From positions 682,001 through 746,000 of the forward strand of contig SDUX01000008.1 of the NCBI GenBank assembly GCA_008729055.1: a DNA stretch of 64,000 bases, written 5' to 3'. The notes beneath the pieces are model-generated. The model worked only from the letters and a program-made list of their open reading frames with translations, was not told the DNA's origin and did not search any database. The first letter of the stretch is position 1. Every line of letters begins with the position of its first letter. Shown in pieces: positions 52,242 to 62,317 of the stretch. The translations under genes and the position numbers were made by a program. The DNA is from Pyropia haitanensis (Eukaryota > Rhodophyta > Bangiophyceae > Bangiales > Bangiaceae).

Positions 52242-54930
52242 AGCGGCAGCGGCGGTCGCCCCCCCCCTCCCCCTCCCTCCCTCGAGCCGGGCCGCCGCGC
52301 CCAGTGGGGCTGGACCGCCTGCCTGCTGGTGCTCGTCGCGGGCATCCTTGCGCAGCTGCGACAGCTGCCGCCATTGCCGACGGGCTCAGCCACCGGGGCG
52401 GCGGTGGGGGCGCCCTCCCCCCCCCCCCACCCTTCCCCTCCCCCTGCACCCGGCCGTGGTGCCTCCTCACCCCCTCCCCCCGGCTCCCCCCCCCCTGGTG
52501 TGTGACCCGCCGCCGGCGGTGCACCTCAAGCCCACCGTCACCGACGCGGTCTGCTCGACCGCCGTGTCGGTGACGCCATCATCGCTGCACGTGGCCTTCC
52601 CCGCGTCACTGGTGACAGACGCCAACGCGGCGGCGGCGGCAGCGGCGGTTGGGCGGGGGAGGGGGGGGGGGGCGGTCGGGAGCGGCCACCCGCTCACCGC
52701 CCTCGTCGCGAGCCTCGCCACGCCCGCATCGCTGCGCGGCCTGGCCGAGCAGACGCTGCCGCTGGAGAATGGTAGCGCCCCGCTGCGCGCCGCCGCCGCG
52801 GTGCACGTTGCGTTTGAGGGCCTCGAGCCGGGTGAGTCGTACGTGGTTGCCCTCGTTGGCCGGCGGCTGGCGCGGCGGTTGCCCCTCTGCCGCGTCACGC
52901 TCGTGACGGCCGCCGCGGCGGGTGGCGCCGCCGGGCCGGCCGCGACCGACGCGGCGACCAAGGGCGACGCTGCCGCCGCCGCCGACGCGGAGCCGCCGCC
53001 GCCGCCGCCGCCCCCGCCGCCGTCGCTGGCCGTCAATGGGGGGTTTGAGGCGCACGGCGCGGCGCCGTACGCGCCGACGCGGCCGGCGGGGGCGGGCGGC
53101 GTGGCGAGCCCGCCTCGCCGCGCCGCCACCGGCTGGACGCCCTTTTACAATGGCGCCTACGCGCGGGTGTGTGGGGTGCTGCCGCTGGCGGGGTGGCCGG
53201 GGGGGGGGGGGGGGGGGGTGCCGCCGCTGGTGGGGCGCTGTGCGCTGCAGCTGGGCTCCGCGTCGGCGCCTGGGGCGAGGGGGGAGTGGGGGGGAGGCGG
53301 GGGGGGGGAGGACGAGGAGCGGTACTATGGCGCGCACCAGGCGGTGTGGGTGCCGCCGGCTGTCCGCGGGGGGGGGTTCCTCCTGGCGGTGTGGTACACG
53401 GTCAGCCCCGACTTGGCAGCATCGGCCGCGGCGGCGGCGACGGCGGCGGCGGCGGCTGCGGCGGCGGCGGCTGCTGGCGGCCGGCCGGCCGAGGCGGACC
53501 GGGACCGCTCCGACGCCGACGCCTTTTCGTTGGCCGTCTCGTGGACGTACGAGGCGTCTGGCGGGGCGTCCCCGCCGGGGGGAGGGGGGGCGGCCGCGCC
53601 CTCGCCCGTCCGGTCGGTGGAGCCGGCGGTGGTGCCACTCGACGCGGCCGCCGCGGCGCCCGGCGCGTGGGCCCGCGCGTGCGTGTTCATCCCGGCGCCG
53701 ACGGCGGCGGCCGCTGCCGCGCCCCGCCGCGTCCGGCTGCTGCACGCGTTTTTGCACCTGCACCACCACCGCGGCAACGCCTTTTTTGACGCCTTCTCCG
53801 TGCACCCGGTGGGCGCGCGGGGCGCCGCCGCCGCCACCGCCGGGTGTGCCACGCTCGACCGACACCCGGCGGGGGGGGCCGGCGTCGCGGGCGACGCGAC
53901 CGCCGACGCGGTGGCGGCTGGCGCGGCGGCGGACGGGGACGGCGTTGGGGGCGGGTCGCCGTCGTCGGCCCCCCCCTCCCGTCCCGGCTTTTACGCCGCC
54001 GCGGTGCGGCCGACGGCGGGCCAGCTGAGCCTGGCGGTTGCGCTCACGTCGGAGCGGGTGCTGCGGCTCGAGGCGCTCGCGGCTGCGTACGGCGGCGGCC
54101 CCGTCGTGGCGGCGGTGCTCGTGACGCACCCCGACGAGGCGGCGGACGTGGTGCGTCTGTGGTCCCGCATGCCCGCCCTCCGGCGGCACGTCGACCTGCA
54201 GCTCTACGGCCCGCCGGCGGACGTCGCCATCGACGCGTCGGCCGGCGGTCACGCCCGCGACCGCGACGGCGACGGCCGCCCGCGGGGCGCGCTGCCCATC
54301 AACGCCCTCCGCAACGCGGCGGTGGCGCTTGCAACGACCGACTATGTGGCGCTGCTGGACGTGGACCTCCTCCCGTCCTCGTCCCTGTCGTGCTACCACT
54401 CCCCCGGCTCGGCGGCACGGCTGGCGGCGGTGCTGCCCGCGGGCGCGTCCCGCGGCCTCGTCCTCCCCATGTTCATCACAGACGTGGGGGTGGCGGTGCC
54501 GCGCACCAAGGCGGCGCTGCTCAACCAGCTGGCCGCCCGCCTCGCCGCCCCCTACTGCTTGGCCTCCCAGGCGGCCACCGCGTACGACCGCTGGTACCGG
54601 GCGACGGCGGCGGTGGAGGCTCGCTTTGTACCCGGCTACGAGCCGTACGTGGCGCTCCGCACCGCCGACGCGGGCACGTACGACGAGCGGTTTGTCGGTT
54701 ACGGGTTTAACAAGGTGGCGTGGACGTGGGCGGCGGCCGCGCGCGGGGTGCGGCTGGTCGTGTCGCCGGCGTCGTTTGTGGTGCACGCCAACCACGCGGA
54801 CAATAGGTGGGTGGCGCGCATCCACCGGGGGGGGTACCTGATGACGTGGCGGCGGTACCTTGCGTTTGTGGCGGAGGAGGCCACGGCCGAGCGCTGGGGG
54901 CTATGGGGGGGGGGATGGGACAACCGCTGA
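52153..54930 (+). CDS. Type II membrane glycosyltransferase, LARGE/GT49-like
   Basis: The C-terminal half (from about 54010) carries the Glyco_transf_49 signature: LPINALRNAAVALATTDYVA, then the metal-binding LLDVDLLP (DxD near residue 735), YEPYVAL, YDERFVGYGFNKVAWTW and FVVHANHADN. GT49 enzymes add GlcNAc or glucuronic acid in Golgi glycan synthesis. The middle contains a carbohydrate-binding-like beta module (VNGGFEAHG, ALQLGSAS, FLLAVWYTVSPD, FDAFSVHPVG). The ATG at 52153 opens a poly-Ala stretch. A typical membrane anchor, QWGWTACLLVLVAGILAQL, follows in another frame, reachable through C run 52259-52267, with a return through runs 52417-52428 and 52486-52495. All three steps have the sign of single missing bases. 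Read without them, the ORF stays open but lacks an anchor. Confidence 0.75.
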
Positions 54931-57110
54931 GGAAGAGGAAGGAGCCACCGCGGCGCGGGAGGGTGGCGCCGCCGCTGTGGTGGTGGGGGGGGAGGCGCCA
55001 CCCCCGTGGTGGTGGGGGGCGCGGTCGGGGGTCCGGACCCCCCATGGCCACGTGGCCACGGCGGCAGCGGGGTACGCTACAGAGGGCTCTCCCGGCCGCG
55101 GCGCGCGCGGCAGTGGCCCACCCGCCAGTCACCGCAGTGGGGCAGCGGCGGTCGGACGGCCCCGTGGTGACTGGCGCCGTGTGACCAGCGGTCCCCGCGC
55201 GCCGACGAGGGAGGGCCGCCCTTTGCTTTGGGTGCTGCCGCCGCCGCGCCGTGGCGGGCCACCCCCCGCGGCGGCCGCCGTAACACCCCGCTGGGCGCGT
55301 GGGCCCTCGCTGCCACGGCACCCCAAGGCCGACGCACCCCACGGCCGCGTGGGGGATGGATACGCGCGGGCCGGGGTATCCCGAGGCCGCGGCACCTCAC
55401 GGGATGCGCGGGCCCGCGGGGCCGCTGCACCCCACCGCCGTTGGTGGCGCACACCTCCTGACCTCTGGGCTGCATGACCAGGCCACACCGGCAGCAGCCA
55501 CCACCTCGCACCGTCGTGCGACTCGTCGCGCACGCAACCCCCCGCTCAAACACCCCCCGCTCGCCTCGCGCCGTCCCGCCCCGCCCGCCACGACGGCCGC
55601 CGCGTTGGCCTGCCGCCCTTTTGTAGCGCCACCGCCGCCGGTGCCTGTCGCCACCGCCGCCGCGATCCGTTGCGCGTCCGCCGCCGGTGCCTGCCGCCAC
55701 CGCCGCCGGTGCTCGTCTCACGCCACTGCCGTTGCTGCCCGTGGACTAGGGCGCCGGTGTCCGTCGCTGCCCCCGCCTGCTGTGCGACGCCTCCTCGTGC
55801 ACAACGCGCGGCGCCCGGCCTCTCCGGCGGCCGTCGTCGCCGGCCGCGTCGCCCGCCGTCTATCGACACCATCGCCCGTGGCCGTCGCTACCGCTGCGGT
55901 GTGTGCGGCGCCTGTTGCCGCCAGCGCCGACGTCGCCGCCAGCTGGCGCGGGTGGTGACGGCCACGACGGCAGGGAAGGGCGCCACCTCCCCCCCTCTCG
56001 TAGACACCTCGCAGGCCTCGCACCCCCCCGTATCACTTTCGTCTGACCTGTTTTTCCACGCCTGTCTCCCGGCGCTGCCGTAGACAGTGCCCCGTCCCCC
56101 TCTCGCCACTTCCCAGTGGCGGTTGTGACGGTCTCGTGGACACCTTGCGAGCCTCGCACCCCCCCTGTCTCTTGCATCACTCCTGCTGTATCCCCCGTTT
56201 CCCAACGCTACTGCACACTGTTTCCCCCCGCCCCCGCCGCCGCCCGGTTGCAACCGCCATGGCCGCGACGGCGGGGCCTGCCCCTCCCCCCTCCCCTCTC
56301 GTGGACACCGCCCGTGCCTCACACCCCCCCTGCCTATGTCAATCCTGTTATTCCGCCCCCATCCGCCCTAGACATCCCCGCCTCCCCCCCCCCCCTCCCG
56401 CGCTGTTCCACTTCCCCGTCGCCCCGCCCGTCACCAGCGCGGAACGTTGGCTCGCCACAAAGACCCAGCGCCGGGAGGCGGGTGGCTGTCGCCGAGCGCC
56501 GTCTTTGTATGGTGCCTCGATAGCGGTGCCTTCCACCCCCCCCCCCCCCCCCCCCCCCCGCCCGACGTGTTGGCCATTGGGTTGGTTGGATCGCCCACCC
56601 CCGCCGCCCACGCCTTGCCGTCGGACGGATCCGCCGGCCGTCGGCCGCTGGCCGCCGGCCGCCGGCTGCCCCCCCGCTTCCGCACGCGCGCGCCGCCACG
56701 GCACCGCCGCCGCGGTCGACGGCAAGACCCCAGCGCCGTCAGAGGCAACGCCGCGGCGGCAGCAACGGTGGCGGTAAGGGGTGTGCAACGCCGCACGGCC
56801 GCGGCGTGGGCGCCGCGGGCGTGGGCGTACCCATTCAGTCGCGGGAAGGAGGGCACACCAGGGAAGACCGAGAGCGGCAGAGCGCCGCGCAGGGGGGGAG
56901 GGGGGGGGGGGGGGGGGGCGGACGACGAGAGAGAGAAACGCTATCGAGAAACAAGACTATGAGCGCCGCACCGGCGGCGGCCGCCACGCCGCCGTTGGTG
57001 GAACCGACGGTCTGGTGACGGAGCACCGCCGGCAGCGTCCGCGGGCGGCCGTCGCGGGGGGGAGGGCGGCAGCGTGTGGGTGACCGGCAGCGGCGCGCGC
57101 GGACGCGCGC
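54931..57110. other. Convergent intergenic region with degenerate repeats
   Basis: This lies between the stop codons of the glycosyltransferase gene (plus) and the bHLH gene (minus). It is C-rich with many short repeats and only shadow ORFs. Confidence 0.4.
55995..56345. repeat. Degenerate tandem repeat, about 140-165 bp period
   Basis: The block TCTCGTGGACACC...GCCTCGCACCCCCC recurs at about 55995, 56132 and 56296 with substitutions and differing spacers. It lies between convergent genes. Confidence 0.55.
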
Positions 57111-57201
57111 TCACCCCGACGGCCGGTGGCCGCCCTGCGCGGGCGGTGGCGGCCAGTAGCCGCCGCCGCCGCCGCCGCCGCCGCGGCCACCGTGGTGCGG
57201 G

Positions 57202-57258
<57 letters not shown>

Positions 57259-57483
57259 ATCGCCGCCAGCTGCGCCAGCTGCGACGGGTGGGGTTCCCCG
57301 CCACCCCCCCCCCCCCTCCCCCCCCCCCCCCCCGCCGCCGCCACCGCCGCCGCCGCGATGATCCCCCCCGCCCCCATCGGCGCCGCCATGGAGGGGCCCG
57401 AGGCGCCCCCCCCCCCCCCCCCCCCCGCGCCCAGCGGCGGCAGCGCGTCGAGCGCGGCGGCCGCCCCACTCACCGGGTCCACC

Positions 57484-57518
<35 letters not shown>

Positions 57519-58795
57519 ACCGCCCGCGGCGGGCGGCCGGCCGTGCTCCCGCGCCGCCGCGGGCGCCCCCGGCGGTCCGCCGCCAACGCCGGCCGCGCCG
57601 CCGCCGCCGCCGCCGACGCCGCCCAGCACGGCGGCGCCGACGCCGCCCACCGTGGCGTCTACGCCGGCCGTGGCGCCCGCACCCCCACCCCCCCCCCCCC
57701 CCCCCCAACGGACGGGGCTCCCCCCCCCCTCCCCCCACCCCCCCCCCCCCGGCCCGTCCCGCTCGCGCATCGCGGCCTGCACGTTCTTGACAAACTGAAA
57801 CGCCGAGACGAGGACGACGGCCTTTTGGGAGCTGCCCACCCCCAGCGCGAGCCCCAGCTCCCGGATCTTATTGTCAATCTTTTGGCGCGACTGCTTGGTG
57901 TGCTGGTTGTGCCGCTTCCGCCGCAGCTCCTTGTCCGTGACGGGCTTGAGCACCCCCGCCGGCCGCCGCAGGCCGTACGCGTCCCGCCCGCCGCCGCCGA
58001 CGCCGCCGCCGCCGCCACCACCACCACCACCGCCGCCGCCACCGCCGGCGCTGCCAACGCCGCTGCTCACACCGCCGCCGCTGCTGCCGACGCCACCACC
58101 GCCGGGGGGGGGCAGGTGCCCGCCGGGCACGCCGCCCATGGCGCCCGCCGCCGACGCGGCGGCAGCCGCCGCACCCGCCGCCGCCGCGACCGCCGCGGCG
58201 CTCTGTGGGGTGCCGCCGCCACCGCCGTGGCGCCCGCCCTCCCGATCCCCCACCCCCAGCAGCGCCTCCCCAAACGCGCCCGCCGGGCTGCCACCGCCAA
58301 CGCCGCCGCCGCCCCCCCCACCACCCACGCCACCGCCCGGCGCGTAGGGCAGCGCCGACAGCGGGCTGCTGCCGGCTGGCCCACCGCCGCCGCCGAGCCC
58401 CGGGTGGTGGTACACCGCCGCCATGCCAGGCCGCCCCCCCGGGGGCGACAGCAGCCCCGCGCCGCCGCCCACGCCGCCGCCGCGGCCGCCATCACCGCCA
58501 TACATATCCCCCCCGCCGCCACCCCCACCGCCGCCGAGGCCATCATAGCCACCACCCCCGCCCCCCCCATCGCCGTGGCCACCGCCGCCGCCGCCACCGC
58601 CCGCGACCGCCACACCCGCGTCGCCGCCGCCCATCCCCCCCCCCAGGCTGTGGCCATACCCGCCGCCGTCCCCCCCATACGGGTGCCGCCCCGGGTGCCC
58701 GCCCGGCGGGCCATACCCGCCCCCGCCCCCGCCGTGCACGTGGCTACCCGCATAGGCCGCGGCGGCCGCCGCGGCGGCCGCCGCCGCCGCGGCGC

Positions 58796-58826
<31 letters not shown>

Positions 58827-59188
58827 CATGTACGAAGGCGGCACGGGCGGGGGCCAGCCGCCGGCACCGCCGCCCCCCCCCCCCATGCCATGGCCCAGGT
58901 GCGGCGGGCGGTACCCCCCCCCCCCCCCCCACCGCCGTGCCCATACCCGAGCGCCCCCCGCCCCGCCGGGCTCGTCGCGCCCTCGTCGGGTCCCCCCCCC
59001 CCCCATCCACACGCCCGCCCGCGGCGGCGCTGAGGAAGCTGATGCCGCCCATCCCCCCCGGCGGGGGCTCGCCCCCGCCAACGCCGGCGGGGCCAGCCGA
59101 GCCATCCCCGCCGCCGCCGGCGGGGCCACCGAAAAAGGGGGCGCCCACGCCGGGGTGCGCCTTGGGGTGCCCGTGCCGCATCGCCGCC

Positions 59189-59241
<53 letters not shown>

Positions 59242-59485
59242 ACCGGGCGGGGGCACCCCATAGTACCCGCCGCTGCCGCCGCCGCCAGTGCCCGGCCCGC
59301 CCACCCCGCCGCCGCCGCCGTGGCCCATCCCGACGCCCGTGTGGAGTCCCCCACCACCGACGCCGCCGACGCCGCCGACGCCGCCCGGTCCGCCGCCGCC
59401 GCCGGCCGGCCCGCCACCCCCAGCAACGCCCTGCCCGTAGGGGAGGTGCATGCCCAGGCCCCACGTCTCATACGACGGCGCCCGC

Positions 59486-59526
<41 letters not shown>

Positions 59527-59769
59527 GCCAACACCACCGCCGCCAATGCCGCCAGCCGCGGGCGAGTAGCCGCCGCCGCCGCCACCACCAACGCCAACCC
59601 CACCGCCGACACCCCCATACGGCCCACCGACAGCGGGAGGTGGAGGGCCCCCGGCGGTTCCCCCCCCCCCCCCCCCCCGGCCCCCACCACCACCGCCACC
59701 ACTGCCACCGCCGCCGCCGCCGACACCGCCACCGCCGCCGCCACCGCCACCGCCAGATGGGCCGGCCAT
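57111..59769 (-). CDS. bHLH-like transcription factor with Gly-rich and poly-Gln regions
   Basis: Starting at the ATG at 59769, a Gly/Pro/Tyr/His-rich N-terminal region of about 600 residues precedes a single bHLH-like domain (about residues 613-665): KELRRKRHNQHTKQSRQKID, NKIRELGLALGVG, KAVVLVSAFQFVKNVQAAM. The tail contains Gly/Ala tracts, a QLAQLAAM segment and 18 Gln residues (57204-57257). In the basic region His5 is kept but the E-box-contacting Glu9 is Thr and Arg10 is Lys, so DNA recognition may be atypical. The frame changes twice, at C runs 58992-59004 and 58914-58930; between them the middle frame reads DEGATSPAGRGALGYGHGGG. Both shifts have the sign of a missing base. The gene is probably nuclear and regulatory; its targets are unknown. 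Confidence 0.7.
57204..57257 (-). repeat. (CAG)18 encoding poly-glutamine in the bHLH-like protein
   Basis: Eighteen uninterrupted CTG triplets on the plus strand are CAG codons in the minus-strand gene, immediately after a Met. The pure repeat suggests recent expansion and length polymorphism. Confidence 0.9.
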
Positions 59770-59924
59770 GCGGCCGCCGGCCGCGGTCGAGAGGGGCGGG
59801 GAAAGGGGAGCGCGCCGTGGGGGGGGCGGGGGGTGGGGGGTTGGCTGGGTGGAGCGTGGCCGGGGCCGCGTGGGTGTCCGCGCGGGGGGGGGGAGAGAGA
59901 GAGGGGGACCACGGCAGCCTGAGA

Positions 59925-59960
<36 letters not shown>

Positions 59961-62209
59961 GACCGGTCGGAAGGGATGGGGTCGGTCAGCGGTGGCGACG
60001 GAGAGCGGCGACCGCCCGCCGTGGCAGGGAGCGTGGGTTGGGGGGGGGGGGGGTGCCGAGAGCGGCCGCCGGCGAGGCGCCCTGAACGCGACGGCCGGCG
60101 TCCGTCGCGAGCGAGTGAGCGGGCGGGAGGCGGGGGAGCGACCTCGTTGCTGGCGGGGGGGGGGGTGGGGTGGGGGGGGTATCGCCGAGCGCGAGGCACG
60201 ACCCGCGGCCGGCGGGCGGGCACTGCCAGCGGTAGCGTGCCACGGGCCGTTGGGCAGAGCGGCGCGGGGTGTGGGCGACCGCCCCAACGTCACGAACAGC
60301 AGCGGATGGGGAGCGAGACAAGCGAGAGCGGCGGGGGTGGGGGGGGGGAGGACACTGCCCGCGGGGAGGGGCGGGGGAAGCTCGAGAACGGTCGGCCGCC
60401 GCGGCGGCCACGCCGCCGACCCGAGCGGGAACGCCGCGCCGGTCGGTTACTCGACGGCGGTCGGGTGGCCGCGGCGGCGGCCGGCCGACGCGCAGGGGCG
60501 TGCCTCGCGAGCCGCCGCGGCGGTGCCACCGCCCGCGTCGGCGGCCGCCCCGCCGTCACGGCGCGCGCGCGCGCGAGCGAGCGTCGTGACCCGTCGCGGC
60601 CGCCGCCGCGGTGGCGCGCGCGCTCGCACGCGCGCGCGACCGCGCGCGCGCGCGCTCCCGACCGCTCTCTTTTTTTTTTTTTCCCCACCAGAGCTCGTGG
60701 CGGCTGGCCACGGCGTGGGCGGGCGTTGGCCGGCGGCGGCGGCTGGTGCGCTGCCGCCCGGCGTGGCGGGGGCGCATCTCGAGCGGCGTGGGGGGGGGGG
60801 GGCGGGCGTCTCGTGGGGGGGGGGGAGCCACGCCTGTGGCCCACACGCGTGGCCACAGCTGGCGCGTTGGTGTCGCGACGGCCGCCGCCGCGGCGGCCGT
60901 GCAGGTGGCCGCGGGGATAGCCTACCTGCCGAGGCAGCGTCGAGGCGCGCGGTCTGGGGGCGGGGGGGGGGGGGGGGCTGGAGGAGGGCGTGCGCCGCGC
61001 CGCAGCCGCCCGTGCCACGGCGCGGGCGGCGAGAAGCGTCGCCGCGGGTGTGGCGGGCGCGGCCGCGTGGGGCGGCGGGCGGCCGCCAATGCCGCCGCGG
61101 CCCTCGTCAACACCCCGTTGGGGGTCGTTGAGCGGTCTGAGTTTGAGGCGCGCGCACCACCAGAGGGCGGGAACGGGGGGGGGGAGGGGGGCGCGGGAAC
61201 TGGTAGCCTGCCAGCAGCGCGGCACCGGCACGCCAGGGAATGAGGCAAGACGGGATAGGGGAGGGGGGGGGTGGGGGTGAGGAGGCCAGACGAGCGTCCA
61301 TTCCGACGCGGGTGGCGCCCACCCCCACCGCGGCCCGCCGCGAGGGGCCCCCGGGACTTCGCGCCGCCGCGGGGATCTCTGCCCACCGCCCGCGGCGGGC
61401 GGCCGCCGGCGCACCTCGGCCGGCCTGCCGGTCGGCCCGCCGCCGCCCGTCGCGGCGGCGGCGGCGGCAGCCGCGGCCGCCGCCGCCCGTGACCTGCCGC
61501 CGCGAGCGGCAGCCCGCCCACCCGCGCAAACGACCGACCGCGACGGCTGCCGCGGCGCGCGCGCGTGAATGCACGCGCACGGCCGCGCGGGGCGTGCCAG
61601 GTGGACACCATCGATGCAATAGGCAAGCGCCCTCGTGAGGCACGCCGTCGCGTGGGCCCCGCGAGCGTGACAACGACGCGCGCTGGATGCACCGTCGTGG
61701 GGGCACTGCATCGTCAGAGGGTGTGCACAGACGCACTAAGCGGTTTTTCGGCCCGCGTGCCGTCGCTGGACGAAAGCGGCAGGCCATAGGACTCTCCAAA
61801 TTTCGTCACAATTGAGTACGCCTGTCTCGAGGAAAAGGTCGCGACCGGGCGGCGGACTCACGCAAGGTCCCGAGAGACTGTAGTGACAAAGGCAAGGTTA
61901 GGGCTCTCGAGTGGCGCTGCATTAGGCACCTGCCCAGGTGTTATATATGATGCTTTAGCCGTGCCGCCGGTCCATTTTCAAATGGTCGGCATCGGGCGTG
62001 GACGGTCCTGCAGCGCGCCACCGCAGGTGCGTTTTCCACCGGCCGGGTGGTGGGGCAGCAGCGCTACCGCAGCTGCGGTGCGTTTTCCACCAAGAAACGT
62101 GCATTGAATCATCCACTGTCCCACTCCCTCACACAAGTGCACACGCTGTAGCACCGCCCCCCATCGCTCTGCACGCCCACCCTCGCCCACCTCCCTCGCC
62201 GGAAAAGCC
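59770..62209. promoter_or_regulatory. Upstream region of the bHLH-like gene and spacer
   Basis: G-rich sequence with a very long G run (59929-59959) and a 14-base T run (60668-60681). A lower-GC block begins at about 61780, where GTGCGTTTTCCACC occurs twice (about 62029 and 62078). No coding feature is supported. Confidence 0.35.
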
Positions 62210-62285
62210 GGCCTACAAACGGCCACCAGCACGGCACACGGGGCTACGGCCTACAAACAGCCACCAGCACGGCACACGGGGCTAG
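62210..62285. repeat. 38-bp direct repeat, two copies
   Basis: 62210-62247 and 62248-62285 differ by a base or two (ACAAACGGCC against ACAAACAGCC). The repeat lies just downstream of the stop codon of the minus-strand gene, in its probable 3' UTR. Confidence 0.85.
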
Positions 62286-62317
62286 CCAGCGTAGTAGGCC
62301 GTGACAAGCACCGTGGT

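Noticed and set aside
52606..54825. 739-codon minus-strand ORF
   Set aside because: Arg-rich antisense of the GT49 coding region.
57126..59033. 635-codon plus-strand ORF
   Set aside because: Antisense to the bHLH-like gene; its Leu run is the complement of the CAG tract.
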